A DNA stretch of 64,000 bases from Diplolepis rosae (lineage: Eukaryota; Arthropoda; Insecta; Hymenoptera; Diplolepididae), in NCBI GenBank assembly GCA_030998225.1, contig JAPYXD010000716.1, positions 1,922,001-1,986,000 on the forward strand, in the 5' to 3' direction. The notes under the pieces were generated by a model. The model saw only the letters and a program-made list of their open reading frames with translations. It was not told the DNA's origin and did no database searches. Every line of letters begins with the position of its first letter. Positions within the stretch are counted from its first letter, which is position 1. A program made the translations under genes and the position numbers. This document shows positions 1-11,576 of this stretch, piece after piece.

Positions 1-369
1 CATTCTAAAAAACAACATTTCTATGATTTTTCTAATAAATAATTATCAATGCGGGTTTGATTTGACTCTGAAATCAAGATGTATTTAAAATCCTGAAGAG
101 AAATATTTCATTTTCAAAATTTTAAGTGAAACTAATTAACTTACTTATATATATTGAAAAAAAAACTGAGCAGGAATTCCTGAGAAAGTGATTTGATTCT
201 TTTTGCCTAGATTGGATGAAAATGGGTAAGCCAGGATAGACTGCCGACGGGTTGTGCGTTCGAATTGGTCGACACTGTCGGTGAATCCGAATCCAGCGAG
301 ATGGGAATATTGATTGGCAATTAGTGCCAGCTTGCCTGAACGATGAAAACTGTTTGCTGCCGCAAATAG
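1..369. other. Non-coding, no feature seen
   Basis: AT-rich sequence with no open frame of note and no recognised repeat. A short moderate-GC patch near 225-345 is not similar to anything else in the window. Confidence 0.4.
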
Positions 370-1110
370 AACTCGTCCTAGTAAAGAATTAGAGAGGACC
401 TAGATAGAAATCCAATTCAAAACTAGTTGCCCTACTCTTTAAATTTGAATCAGTCAAAATCTACTGATTATCAGTGAAATTTGACTGATTTAAATCGCTA
501 AAACTGATTCAGATTTAGAGCGTATCATTTTTGAGCTTGTATTTGAAATTATTTATCTGTCTAGGACCAGTATTTACTTTTCAAATTGATTCAACTAGTT
601 AATAGCTAGATAGTCTACCCCAATTTGAATCAAAGTTCTTAGAGAGGGTCTATACAAAACCTAGACGGAGTTGAGCTTCAGAAAACTTTTCCTTCAGAGT
701 TCATAAAAATTAAGTAAAGCAATCTATCTGTAGCTAATGTTATTTAGTCACGATCTTCTAGTCAGTATTAAATGGAAAAATATTGAGTTTAAGAGTCCTA
801 GATAGGCTCCAGTTAGAACTTTGAGGATGGAGTCTCGAAGAAGTTCTTTCTATGCAATTCAATTTCTAATTTCAAGCAGTCTACATAGAACTTTTCATCG
901 TTATAATATTCTTGCCAGTACCTTATAAGAGAACAATATAGTTTTAGTTCAGAATTACTAGGTAGGCTCTAGTTAGGACTTGGTGAATTGAATCTTTGAA
1001 AAATCACTGCTATGCGATTTTACTCTTGATTTAAAGGAATGTAGCTATATCAATTTTATAATTTTCATGTTCTTATAAATAGTTATAATTACAAAAACTA
1101 TCTAGATTCA
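370..1110. repeat. Degenerate tandem repeat, about 165-bp unit
   Basis: A phrase of the type 'cctagatag-nctcnagttag' recurs near 395, 655, 798 and 958, followed each time by related text ending in variants of 'ctatgcaattt'. Spacing is roughly 150-260 bp with many substitutions, so this looks like an old decayed tandem array. Boundaries are approximate. Confidence 0.4.
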
Positions 1111-1239
1111 TTTTACATGCCCTAGGTTCAGGTTGATACTCCAGTTTTCTCAATGTATATGATATCTTTTTTAATCTTCGGCAATGCACATGAAACTTTC
1201 TTTTGTTATAACATTTCTTACCAATTCCCGGGATAAAAT

Positions 1240-1500
1240 TTTCGAGCATAAGGTATACTCCCGTATACTCCGGGAAAATACGGAAAGTCTACTAACGGTA
1301 TACTCCGGTATACTAACAAAATGTTTAGTATACGGTCAGTATACTTTAGAATACTCCACGAAAGGTACGGAAAGTCTACTAACGGTATACTCCGGTATAC
1401 TAACAGACTGTTTAGTATACGGTTGCTATACTTTAAAATACTTCAGAAAAAGTGCTGAAAGTCTACCAATGGTATATTTTCAGTGTACTCCACACATGGC
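1240..1500. repeat. Short tandem repeat rich in GTATAC, about 97-bp unit
   Basis: The phrase 'cggaaagtctactaacggta' occurs at 1281 and again 97 bp later at 1378, with a third, degraded copy at about 1455. Each unit carries several GTATAC palindromes. A related GTATAC-rich stretch appears at about 3030-3120. The open frames over this stretch only translate the repeat and are not genes. Confidence 0.7.
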
Positions 1501-2173
1501 GTAGTTTTGCGTTGTGTAATGCACCTAAAAAAAAAATTTCGACCAGAATTTCATTAACATTTTCTCCTTCATATGTGTTCATTGTCATATGGTTTATAAG
1601 AATATGTTTTATTTTACTGCTGATGCGGATAAGAATTTGGTCCTGATCCCCAGTTTGGAAAAGTTTTCACGTACTATGAAAAAAAAAATTTTGGCTATAA
1701 TATTATACAGAACACTGTATAAAACTAATTCCCAAGATTGGGCAATATTTACAACATAGTTTATTTATAACGTAATTTTGAAAATGACTGTTTGAACACT
1801 GTTTTTAACCTTCATCAGCCTTCACGACGGCGCAAAGATATTTTAAGTATGTGTCGCAAAAATCACTTTAGCACGGATTCCCGAAAATATTTTTATATGT
1901 CTAATACGATTGCTATGAAAGACAAAAAATACCGAGAGGAAAAAATTGAATGAGGTTATGGTACTTACTTGATTTGCGTGCAATTCTTGCAGCATGTGAT
2001 TTTGAGTTTCCATAGATGACTTTCACAACATCATTGATGGCAGGGTTTTTCTTCGATAAACAGGTTTTTTTGACAACAATAGAAGTTTTCGATTTTATAA
2101 AAAACACGAGGTACCACATTTTGACAGACTATGTATTCACAGACAAAAAATGACAGCGTTCTACGCTCTAACG

Positions 2174-2888
2174 CACAGTGCGGCCACTACCATGTATTTT
2201 AGGAGGGTACTTAAAAAAGTGAAAATGAGCATCAGCGCCGCTAAGTTTTGATAGTAAGAACTAATATCAATGCAAACGAAACCCCCGTCCCCCCAATCCG
2301 ATGTATTCTAAAGAGCGGAAAATTTTGAAATATATTGTATGAAATCTATTTCATAAATTTAAATGATTTAAAGTTGAAAATAATTTGTGAAAGAATAAAA
2401 ATACAAGAATTTTAAAATATGAATCACAATGAACAGTTAAATATTGTACTATTATACGGAGAAAAATAGTTGAAGTAATTTTACTTAACTCTGTCGATTA
2501 AACTTGGGACTCAAGGACATTTGAACATTTATTAAATCCTAGTTGGGTAAAATGAATTTGATAAATACCTAATTCACCCAAAGTGAATCTCAATAAGTGT
2601 TACATAGGAAAAAGTAAGGAGTTGAGTAAAACGTTGTCAACGACAGGGCATCACAATGCGTCAGTGGGTTAACCTAAAATGTATAAATATATCACCGACG
2701 CTTTAGGCGCTTCGAACGGTAGATGAGTAAAATGAGCATCGGCTGTATTATTTCAACTGGCAATGATATGGTTGCTATGGTTAAAACAGTATAAAAATAA
2801 CATCGGTAGCGACAATAGCGCCACCACTTGTTGATAGCAAACATTATAATTCGTTTCCCTTTTCTCCTATATGAGTGGACCCATTGTG
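2174..2888. mobile_element. P-superfamily-like MITE with 8-bp target duplication (copy 1)
   Basis: The element starts CACAGTGCGGCCAC and ends with the inverse of CACAATGGGTCCAC, giving terminal inverted repeats of about 14 bp. It is flanked on both sides by the exact 8-bp sequence CTCTAACG (2166-2173 and 2889-2896). Eight-base duplications and a CANRG-type terminus fit the P superfamily; hAT also makes 8-bp duplications but has a different terminal motif. No transposase is encoded, so it is non-autonomous. Related copies lie at 53474-53907 and 53927-54420. This copy lacks the palindromic insert those two carry, but has its own unrelated internal sequence at about 2340-2740. Confidence 0.75.
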
Positions 2889-2899
2889 CTCTAACGCTC

Positions 2900-5160
2900 T
2901 TGTCACTGCACTGTCGTCTGTTTCTCATTGAAAAGGCGCGGGAACAGGGAAACAAGGTTTGGCATTTTCCCGGCAATTAGGACTGAAATTGCATTTCATA
3001 ACCTATTGTGTATGTAGAGTTCGGTGCTCAAAGTATACGAGTCGAATATTCCAAGAAATCGTATACTATAGTATACCTTTCTTATACTTTTTGTATACTC
3101 CAAGGGATCATTCGGTGTACTTTGGAGACTTGGAGCTAATCCTAGATCAAAATTCTGTCTAGGTTCAGTTTAGGAGATTCTAAAAAATTTCCAATCAATA
3201 TTGAAGTTGATAAGTTGTAAAACTCCAAAATTGATGTAAAATCGTAAAAAAGTGGATCCCACGGGGTGAATGTTGAAATGATCTGATATTTTAGTGCGTC
3301 ATAATATGGGAGATCAAAATTGCAGTGAAGCATCGAGAAAGGTTCTCAGGCAGCTGACACTAGTCTTCGCTTTTTGCCATTAAGGTCAGGAATAATTGAG
3401 CTTAAACTTGGTAGGCAATCATAGGCAATATCAGCGGCATATTCCACTCGGAACCAATACCCGTTCGCTGCGGAATGCGCCCTCAAACTTTTTCTTGTTT
3501 CGCGACCCACTCAAGTATATCGTACGATTGTAAAATTTAACATCTCGAACGTATAAGGCACCCAAAAGCGCAGTTTCGATACGGGCATTGGCAATCGTCG
3601 CGTTAGTTCAAGCGCATCGAAGAGTAACGAAGAAAAATCTCAGCGGACTGGGAAATCGTAAAATCGCGCTATTAAAGTTTGCGATCGCATGGTTGTCCCT
3701 GGTCAGAAATTCAAAATCGGTAGGGCGGAAAATCGGTACTGTTTCATCGATGCGTGGCGAGCGAAAGATCGAGGCGTAATTCTCGACTCTTAAAGAGTTC
3801 TGAGTTCGTGGGGATGATGCTCCTCATACATTTGAAACGACGTGCGAATGCCTCGTGACCCGCGAGCGTAACGCGGAATGCTTCGTGAATACATTTGTAC
3901 ACACGGGTCTTCGAAATTATTGATTTTACGATCTTCCTCTTACCAGCGTATGGATTCGTACCCGGAAGTATTAGCTCCAAATGGTCGGGTTTTGCTCCGG
4001 GGTTATAGAATACCTTATTAGCTCCCAGGTGAGTTCTTGGACGATAGTTATTTTCTTCATTTTTCTCTCGATACTCAGCTCGACGAAATCGATCACAAGA
4101 TCACGATCGACGCCGGAATGCCAAAGAAATTGGTAAATAGTTGGCTGGTTGTTAGGGAGGGTTACCCAAATTAAATGTCGGGATGGTTACATCGTTGGTT
4201 CGTAGCATCGAAAGGTCTCGACAGCAGCAGCGTATAATCTTGGTGGTTATTAATGGCGATGGTTTGGGAAACTGCTACCGTGCAGCCTTCATGCCACCTC
4301 TATCTTCACCTTTTTGCCTCTCAATCCTTCCTCTCTCTTTATCCGTTCTCCTCATCCTCTAACGATCTTTCCCAGCTTCTATTACTTCCCCAATCAAACT
4401 GCATTCTGTTCATTGATTACTCCAACTTTGACCTTATTTGCAACCTTTATTTCAGACTTTTCATTTCTAGCGGAAAAAAAAATAAAAAATTGTTTCTTTA
4501 GGAAGAGAGCGAGAGAGGGGAAGATAGGAACTGAAGACGAGAAGTCATGGTAATCCATGGGCTGCTCGTAAATCGGGTCTGGTGAGATTTGGCCCGATGA
4601 CCCTCCGGGACGATAAAAGAGAGCGGTAAGTTCATTTAACGGGCCATAAAAAGAAGAGAGCTGCGTTCAACTGACCGCAACTTTGAAGGTGTCTATGAAG
4701 GGAAAGAGGATTTGGAACTCTTTCAAGAGGGACCAGAAAGAGGTTAGAACGCCGGGCTATCAGCGATCACCTTCGAGGTCGAAGGCGACTTATCTTCGAT
4801 CCAGGAGATGGTTAGCTCGCTGGATAGTCAGACGACTTACGAACACGTGTGCGACTGAACGGGATGTCTCGCACTTAATAGTATTATCGGCTTTACGAAA
4901 AGGTTGTACCTAAAGGCGATTTAGAATATCACATGAAGGCTATATCTCTATAATAACTTTATTTTTAGAACAAGACGATTCAAACTTGCCTTGTTTACAG
5001 TTCGATGATAATATAAAACTTGTAATTTATTTTTTATTATTATTATATTGCTGAATGGTTAGCATAAGAGCCCTGCTGCGAGTTTGGATTGAATCTCAAT
5101 CAGCAACATTCCGCGTCATTCTGAAATCTATTTTTAAACTTTATAAATACGTCTCATTTC
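2900..5160. other. Moderate-GC interval without recognisable gene
   Basis: Higher complexity and higher GC than the repeats on either side, but every open frame is under 100 codons, lacks a recognisable domain, and has no convincing splice-linked partner. It contains a GTATAC-rich patch at about 3030-3120 related to the 1240-1500 repeat. It could be intergenic or deep intronic sequence. Confidence 0.4.
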
Positions 5161-5164
5161 TTCA

Positions 5165-5745
5165 GATCATATACGAATTGTCAACCGGATCAATGCAAAT
5201 CCCATTCAAACGACTTTTTAAAATATTTTTAATTTTTGATGTTCTATACAAAATTACATGTCTATCTATCTTAATTTGTCACTCTACGCAAGTATATACC
5301 GAATTAATCCGAAAAAACACTTTCAACGTGAGATCACGCAAATTTTGAATTGAATCAATTGTAAAGCAAAGCAATCCAAATCGCATTAAAACCAACTTTT
5401 AAAAACTTCTTAATTCTCGATATTCTATAGGAACTGGCATTTTTAACGATCTTAGTTCATCACTGTACGCGAGTACATGATGAACCAATCCGAAATAGTC
5501 TTTTGAACCTTCTTGATCCATTGAATCAATTGTAAAGCAAATCAATCCAAATCGCATTAAAACCAACTTTTAAAAACTTCTTAATTCTCGATATTCTAGA
5601 GAAACTGACATTTTTATCTATCTTAATTTGTTACTGTACGCAAGTAAAGACCGAATTAATCCGAAAAAACTTATTGAACCGTCTGCATCCGTAAAATAAC
5701 GCAAATTTTAAACTGAATCAATTGTAAAGCAATTCAATAAAAATC
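5165..5745. repeat. Tandem repeat, about 171-191-bp unit, three copies
   Basis: The phrase 'gaatcaattgtaaagcaa' occurs at about 5352, 5523 and 5714. In the first two it is followed by 'atcgcattaaaaccaacttttaaaaa' type text, and an older, more diverged unit begins near 5165. The last unit breaks off at about 5745. Confidence 0.75.
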
Positions 5746-5749
5746 GCAT

Positions 5750-7600
5750 TAAAGGGCACAACTAGTTTGACCGCCTGAAAAACAGCTGATTTTTGTGAAT
5801 TGAAAAAAAAAAGTATTGCATCCAATGTTTTAAAATTTTGCAGATATATTTGTGCATAAATAATGAATACAAAGTAATGTTTTCAAATGAAAATATTCGA
5901 TTTTCAGCAAGTTATCCGCCATCTCCTGAGTTTTCAAAAAAAAAGTTCCGCCACTGCTACAGTGATTGTCGCCTTCACAGTACCTGAAATCAAAAAAACC
6001 AAAAATTTAATTAAACTGGAATATATTTCCTATACAATGACCCTCGATTGTAAAAAAAATTAAAATTTGCTCAAAAATCTGATGGTTTTTGGCGTGGCAA
6101 AATTATATTTTCCATCCAATCATAAAACTGGAGGGTCATTATATGGAAAAACAAGTACACAATAAGCAAAAAAAAGGCGCAAGTCGATCGGATGATTTGT
6201 TATCAAGTTATAGCTGCAGCAAATTTGAAGAATGTAGTTTTGAGAAAAACGCGTCTCAATCTGTCTCAAACCGTCTCAATCTGTAAGATAACTCAAATTT
6301 TGAACTGGATAAATCTAAACTAAATTCATATTTCTTACCTTCTTCTCAATATATTCTAAACCAATTCCAAAAATTCCGTAAATTTAAATTTTTTAAGCTT
6401 TCTTTTGTTGGATTGACAAAAAAATTCGTATCCAGTCAGCTCGGAATTTGCATTGAACTCTGATTCGTTTCAATTAGAATTTCTTTCTTAAGTTCGAACT
6501 CATTACAAGGAAAAATTAAAATCCTAACCTCGAATTCAAATTTCCCTCATGACTTCGATTGAAACGTATTCCTCTGAATTTCAGATTGAATCCTTCACAG
6601 CTGGAGTCAGTGTGGTACATTTGAGAATAATACGGAAAAAATCGTATAAAAATTAGTAGATTCCGGAATTTGCACCAGGGTGGTTTAATTAAAGCAGTTA
6701 ATTGTTTACTGTAGACTCTATCATAAAGATAAGTTTGAAGTTAGTGTTGGGAGGTGCGTAAGGGAGAAAAGTGGTCTGAGGCCCTATAAAGCGTACCGCA
6801 ATATCATTTCAGTGAAGGTTTAAACGCATTAAGGCGTGGAAGAGCGATACGGACACGAATTACGACGTTCTGAACGCTGCACGGCTGACGAGGTTGCTTG
6901 TCTTTGTTGGTTCCATCGCAAAGGTTGGTAGTAGGTAGTCAGCTACTGCAAGCCGCGTCTGCGGTGGCTCAAAATCCATTATCGTGTTCCTCCGTACACT
7001 TACCTTGGCTAATAAATTTTATTAATACATTCAAGCCAAGCAATAACAACACGCGGCATTGTACACTCGGAGAGGCAACTACTATAAATCGCGTGAGGCG
7101 CGATAATGGATCTGGCGTCACAGCGAACAAATTTCCTACCATCCGCGATCATTTTAGGAACACCAAAACTCTCAATGGATCTGCGATTATCTAAATTGTT
7201 TGCCAAAGGGGAAAAAACTCCCAGAAGAAATAATCTGCGAGACAGAATCAATCCTCGTATAGGGAGAGAAAAATCAAAGCTGATTAATTAGGTTATGTCA
7301 GTTTATCTCATGGACTGCTGTTTAGCAGGGCATCCTAATCGCTCAACAAATCAATCGATAAATCAGTAGATCTCATCCTTCAGTAGTGGAGCTAAATATG
7401 AATGGAGTCATATTTGAGCATTAAGGGGTCTTCTACTCTCGAGGTCTGAAATTGGGCGGTTTTTTGGAGAATAAATTGCGAAGGATCTACTGAATAGATT
7501 TTGAAATTTTTTTTTATTTCGAAGATACGTATTTTGACTTTTCAATTTTACTTTTGAAGACGAAAAAAAATAACTCTTGCGACTTTGAAACGTCATTGAT
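5750..7600. other. Gene-free interval with a small inverted repeat
   Basis: No coding sequence recognised. A short inverted pair, 'tacaatgaccctc' near 6034 and 'gagggtcattata' near 6131, could form a hairpin of about 120 bp. The 6600-7300 stretch is of higher complexity but has only short, mutually overlapping frames. Confidence 0.35.
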
Positions 7601-7626
7601 GACAATCGATGTTAAATCATAGCCTA

Positions 7627-8292
7627 TCAAACAAAATAGGTATTATCTATTCATTAACTGATAGAGCTATACTTTTGTCACATGATAAATTCCACTTTGA
7701 AAATTTAAATTTAGTTAAAGAAACGCTTATCAAAAATAGATAACCGCTTGATTTGTTAAATGAAAAAATTGCCATGAGATATAAACTTCTTATGAGTAAT
7801 AAATCTTGTAAAAATAATATAAATGAAACATCTGAAACTAAAGACTTTAAAAAAATTATAACTGTACCAAATATACATAATTATCAAGAATAATTTTATA
7901 GAATTTTTAAAAATTCAAATCTGCAAATCATTTTCATCTATGATAATACTATTCAGCAAAAAATTTTAACGTCGGTTAAAACACCAACACCAAAAAAATT
8001 AAAATACAATGTAGTTTATGAAATTAAATGCATACATTGCAATAGTATTTACATTGGACAAGCATGTAGATTTTTACATACTAGGATGTTGGAACACGCA
8101 AGATCGATTAAAAATTATAATGCTAATAGTACTGCTCTAGCACAGCATGTACATACTTTTAAATGCACCTTTGATTTTAAAGAAGTAAGAATTTTAGAAC
8201 ATGAACACAATTTTAAAAAAAGACTGCCTAGAAATGATTCATATAAAAAAAAAATAATTCAATTAACTTCAGAACAGATATTGAAAATTTAA
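7627..8292 (+). pseudogene. Penelope-like element fragment: RT tail and GIY-YIG endonuclease, with stops
   Basis: One reading frame holds a typical Penelope-like C-terminal region. First comes the distal reverse-transcriptase segment (a 'DRAILLSHDKFHFEN' stretch near 7660), then a linker, then a GIY-YIG-type nuclease core beginning 'NVVYEIKCIHCNSIYIGQ' near 8010, with Arg and 'EHARSIK' following, as in the family. The frame is broken by TAA at 7741 and TAA at 7891, and the catalytic palm of the RT is missing, so this is a dead 5'-truncated copy. Downstream, about 740 bp of AT-rich 3' sequence ends in a hammerhead-like tail at 9037-9064. Family assignment is from motif order; orientation is certain. 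Confidence 0.8.
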
Positions 8293-8299
8293 ATGACAT

Positions 8300-9105
8300 T
8301 TATTCTAATATAATTAAATTAATTAATTAATCTATTTACGTATTTATTAATTTTTTAGTAAATAAAAAAATATTTTTTTGAATTCAAAAATTTTTCCCGC
8401 CTCCCAATTTCATAATCGATCTTAACCTAACATCCTATTTACATTTCTAATTAGTGATCATGGATCCTCCATGATGCTAACTATCTTTAATTTTAAATTC
8501 ATGCGTTACAAAAGTAAAAACATGTAAGTTAAATACTACTTAATTAATAATAATTTTTAATTAAATACATTTTCTTAATAGATAAATTGATACTTTATTC
8601 CAAAGCTGAACAGTATTATAATTGAAAGTCTTTTTTAAGAATTTGAATGTTCTCTTCATTACATAACCTACAAAATGGGAAAAATTTTTTAACAATTTTG
8701 AAACTTATAAATAAAATAATTGAAATAATATTATTATTAAAAAATAAAAAATGGATCATAAGAAATTGATATCTCCTGGAAATTTTAAAATATGATGGAT
8801 TCTCTAAAAAAAATTTTTAAAAGCAATGTATTATTTTTACTACGAAAAATTTATGTTCCACTGCGTCACTTACAACTATGCCTTTTTATGTCTGAATTTT
8901 TAAACACATTCTAAGCCGATGCAGCGATTTCTTAAAGGTAACAATGTTATGATATTTTTTGCTATAGGTTAGGACTTTATGTTTGTTTATCTGTTTATTT
9001 ATTCCATGATTGTATTACATTTTTTAGTCTTTATAAGGACTGAGGTATCAGTCGAAACGTTGACTTTTAGATGGAAAGAAATAAATTTCAATTTTAAATG
9101 ATTTT
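8300..9105 (+). mobile_element. 3' untranslated region and terminus of the Penelope-like element
   Basis: AT-rich sequence continues from the GIY-YIG frame to a hairpin plus GAAACGTT tail and then 'gaaagaaataaa' near 9080, a layout shared by many Penelope-like 3' ends. The exact end of the element is not defined because no target duplication is visible. Confidence 0.5.
9037..9064 (+). ncRNA. Hammerhead-like hairpin and GAAAC core, degenerate
   Basis: GACTGA pairs with TCAGTC across a short loop, followed directly by GAAACGTTGAC. The 3' GAAAC core and its position at the end of a Penelope-like element fit the hammerhead motifs known in these elements. The CUGAUGA half of the core is not intact, so self-cleavage is unlikely. 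Confidence 0.4.
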
Positions 9106-9109
9106 AAAA

Positions 9110-9640
9110 TGAGGTATTAATTTCCTGCATAACATCTTTTTACAAAAATACCAGAAAGGCCATCATCCTCAACAATTTTAACAAAAACTGGTAACAACAA
9201 TTCGAATTTTTTGAATATCAGAAAATTGATATTCTTTATAGTCATAGTTACGTTGGCTATGTTTTCCAGAGACAATTTTTTTTTATTTTGCAATTTGTAA
9301 AAGTTATGCAACGATTTGTAAAAATTTCCAATTTTTACGTCATTTTTTGACCTATTAGAGGCTATAAAAATGGAACAAAATAAAATTTTGCAAATCGTAC
9401 TCGGAAAAACATAGCGGTATGTTTTCTGAATAATTGAAAAAGAAATTATTGAAATCGGACCAATACTTTTATGAAAAGTTTTACTCGGCAGCTAAAAAAA
9501 CACTACTTTCGGGAAAACGCGTTTAATGATAAATTATGGTGTATAACTTGATGGTAGTAACTTACGAGTTAATCTGCTATGCCGGGGCTCATCACAATGA
9601 TGTTCACGAAATCCTTTCTGTGGCGCATTCTCAGATTAAT
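9110..9640. other. Gene-free AT-rich interval
   Basis: No coding sequence, repeat or element boundary was recognised here. Confidence 0.3.
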
Positions 9641-9645
9641 ATAGA

Positions 9646-10089
9646 TTGAAATTAAAAAAAAAAAAAAATCTATTTTTTGAAACCGCGAAAGTAGAGGGCC
9701 CCCTTATGAGGAGACTCACTTCTGAAATAATAAATGACATCGGAAGTGAGCCGGCGAATAATAACATCATCGTTGGGATAGGGACTTGGAAAATTCAAGG
9801 GAGAACTAGTTATATGAGAAAGAAACATGGAGAAGAGATAATCCGGCTATTAGAGATGTCCCTTGTGAGTCCAAGGGTCGCCTGTGTCGATGGATCGGGT
9901 CAAGCGAAGGTTAGGTCGTTCGACAAGGTTTGGCCAATTTGTCCTAACAGACCAACACCTTTTTCTCCTTCTTATCCTAAGCACTTTCCGGTCAAGAAGT
10001 CAACTGTAAAAAAGTTGTCTGCTTTGGGAAATCAATTGACAGGACTTTTTGCTACTGGAGTTCCCTGCGGTGGAAGTTTCAGAACGTAA
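9646..10089 (+). CDS. Unrecognised open frame of 147 codons
   Basis: One of the longest uninterrupted frames outside elements. The first residues come from a poly-A run (MKLKKKK), and a later Met at about residue 21 would be an equally good start. The peptide is basic, has no signal peptide, membrane segment or family motif that I recognise, and no splice-linked partner is obvious. It is followed by AT-rich repeat-like sequence in which the phrase 'cctaagtgcca' recurs near 10110 and 10308. It may be a chance frame or a degraded element ORF. Confidence 0.12.
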   Translation: MKLKKKKNLFFETAKVEGPLMRRLTSEIINDIGSEPANNNIIVGIGTWKIQGRTSYMRKKHGEEIIRLLEMSLVSPRVACVDGSGQAKVRSFDKVWPICPNRPTPFSPSYPKHFPVKKSTVKKLSALGNQLTGLFATGVPCGGSFRT

Positions 10090-11570
10090 AACATTTAAAG
10101 GGTATCACGGCAGAAGGTCCTAAGTGCCAAAAAAAATTTTACAGGAGAGACAAAAAACTGCTTTAATTTTACACATTTTATTGAACTAAATTATTTTAAA
10201 AAGCGATTCTGGTATTCATCGAGCTCTATTAATCCTAAAAAATCAACTCGAAAACTGTTATCACCTCCAAAAAAATGTTTTTTGAATATTGGTCTTTGAG
10301 CAGAACGTCCTAAGTGCCATTGAAAAAAAAATTCAATTACGAACTTTCATGCATTATGATATTTAGTTTGATGTCTATGGGATTTATTTATTTGCTTTGA
10401 GAAAAAATGCGTCATTACACGGGATTCACGATTTTGGGATATTATTTTTGAATTTTAGTTATCAGATAGAAAAATAATCACAATTTAATGAATTATTGAA
10501 CATTAAAAAATAAACATCTGTTTGTCTTTATTAATTGCAAAAAAAAATTTCAGCTTAAAGCTGATTACTGCTTTACTTCTGTAATGTGTTACTATCCGAT
10601 AAAACTTGAGATTTTTTTGCGGTTTGTGTACTTTCAATGCGAATCAATTCGAATTGATCCCAATAAAAGAGTCGATTAACAATCCAAAATATAAATTCAT
10701 AAAGTTACGGAAATTCAAATATCTCCAAAACCGTAGAAGATGCATTCAATTTCGGATTGAAAATTTAGTTTCAGATGGTCAGGAAATGGTACAAAAACAG
10801 ATTTCGGAATAGTTTGGAGTGAAATTGGATTTGAAACTTGCACCAGGAGATTTTCCCGACAGATACTGAATAAAATTTGATTCGTTACAAAAGGGTGAAA
10901 TTATTTAAACAATGGTGAGTTTGATTCCTTGATTTGTTCTGCTGGTGATTAATGGGCCGCCGAATCGGATAGGAATGAGACAGATGTGGAGAAAATCGAG
11001 TCTTGAAAAAGGGATGAAGGAAAGAGAGCAAGTCGTGGTTGATATGTTGCGCTGTCACTTGGTTGTACCTGCTGCAATGTTTCCATTGCCTCAATTCTAA
11101 TATCATTTTATTCTGTTTGTTTCTCGGTGTTCCTTGGTCATCCAGCTTGACAGCCTGTTCAAATATCGCCACCGAAATACCAGTTCTGGTTTACCGTTTG
11201 CAATCATATTATTGCACTCACTGGTTTTACTCGTCATCAGAACCTGAACTCTAAAATTTGGACCACTCGAATAGCAGACTTGAATCTTTAATTATGATTC
11301 CTCCATCGAAATCAGAATGAGACTAGCTACATTTTTGAATGAACCTATTATCAAGATCAATTTGCTCTATGACTTAACCTTAATCTTTGGAAGCATCGTG
11401 ACAGGGTAATAAAGCGCAGTAGCATGATTGGCACGGTCAGCTAACTGGATTAACTTGTTGGATAATTAATTTATTCAAGATCCTGCAGATAGATAAGCAC
11501 TCAAAAATGGAGAAAGAATACTTGAGAAAAGAAAATGATAAACTGATACAGATCATAGAATCAATTTCTA
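10090..11570. other. Gene-free interval with a 200-bp spaced direct repeat
   Basis: The phrase 'gtcctaagtgcca' occurs near 10107 and again near 10307, each followed by an A-run, suggesting two ends of a small decayed repeat. The remainder, including the overlapping frames around 10885-11254, shows no family motif. Confidence 0.3.
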
Positions 11571-11576
11571 AGTTAA

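Noticed and set aside
1184..1646. Open frames of 106 and 64 codons
   Set aside because: They translate the GTATAC tandem repeat; the internal peptide repeat follows the DNA repeat.
2174..2888. Transib (RAG-related) element because of CACAGTG ends
   Set aside because: The duplication is 8 bp and exact; Transib makes 5-bp duplications.
5165..5745. CRISPR-like array or other regularly spaced repeats
   Set aside because: The whole unit repeats, not short repeats with unique spacers, and the genome is eukaryotic.
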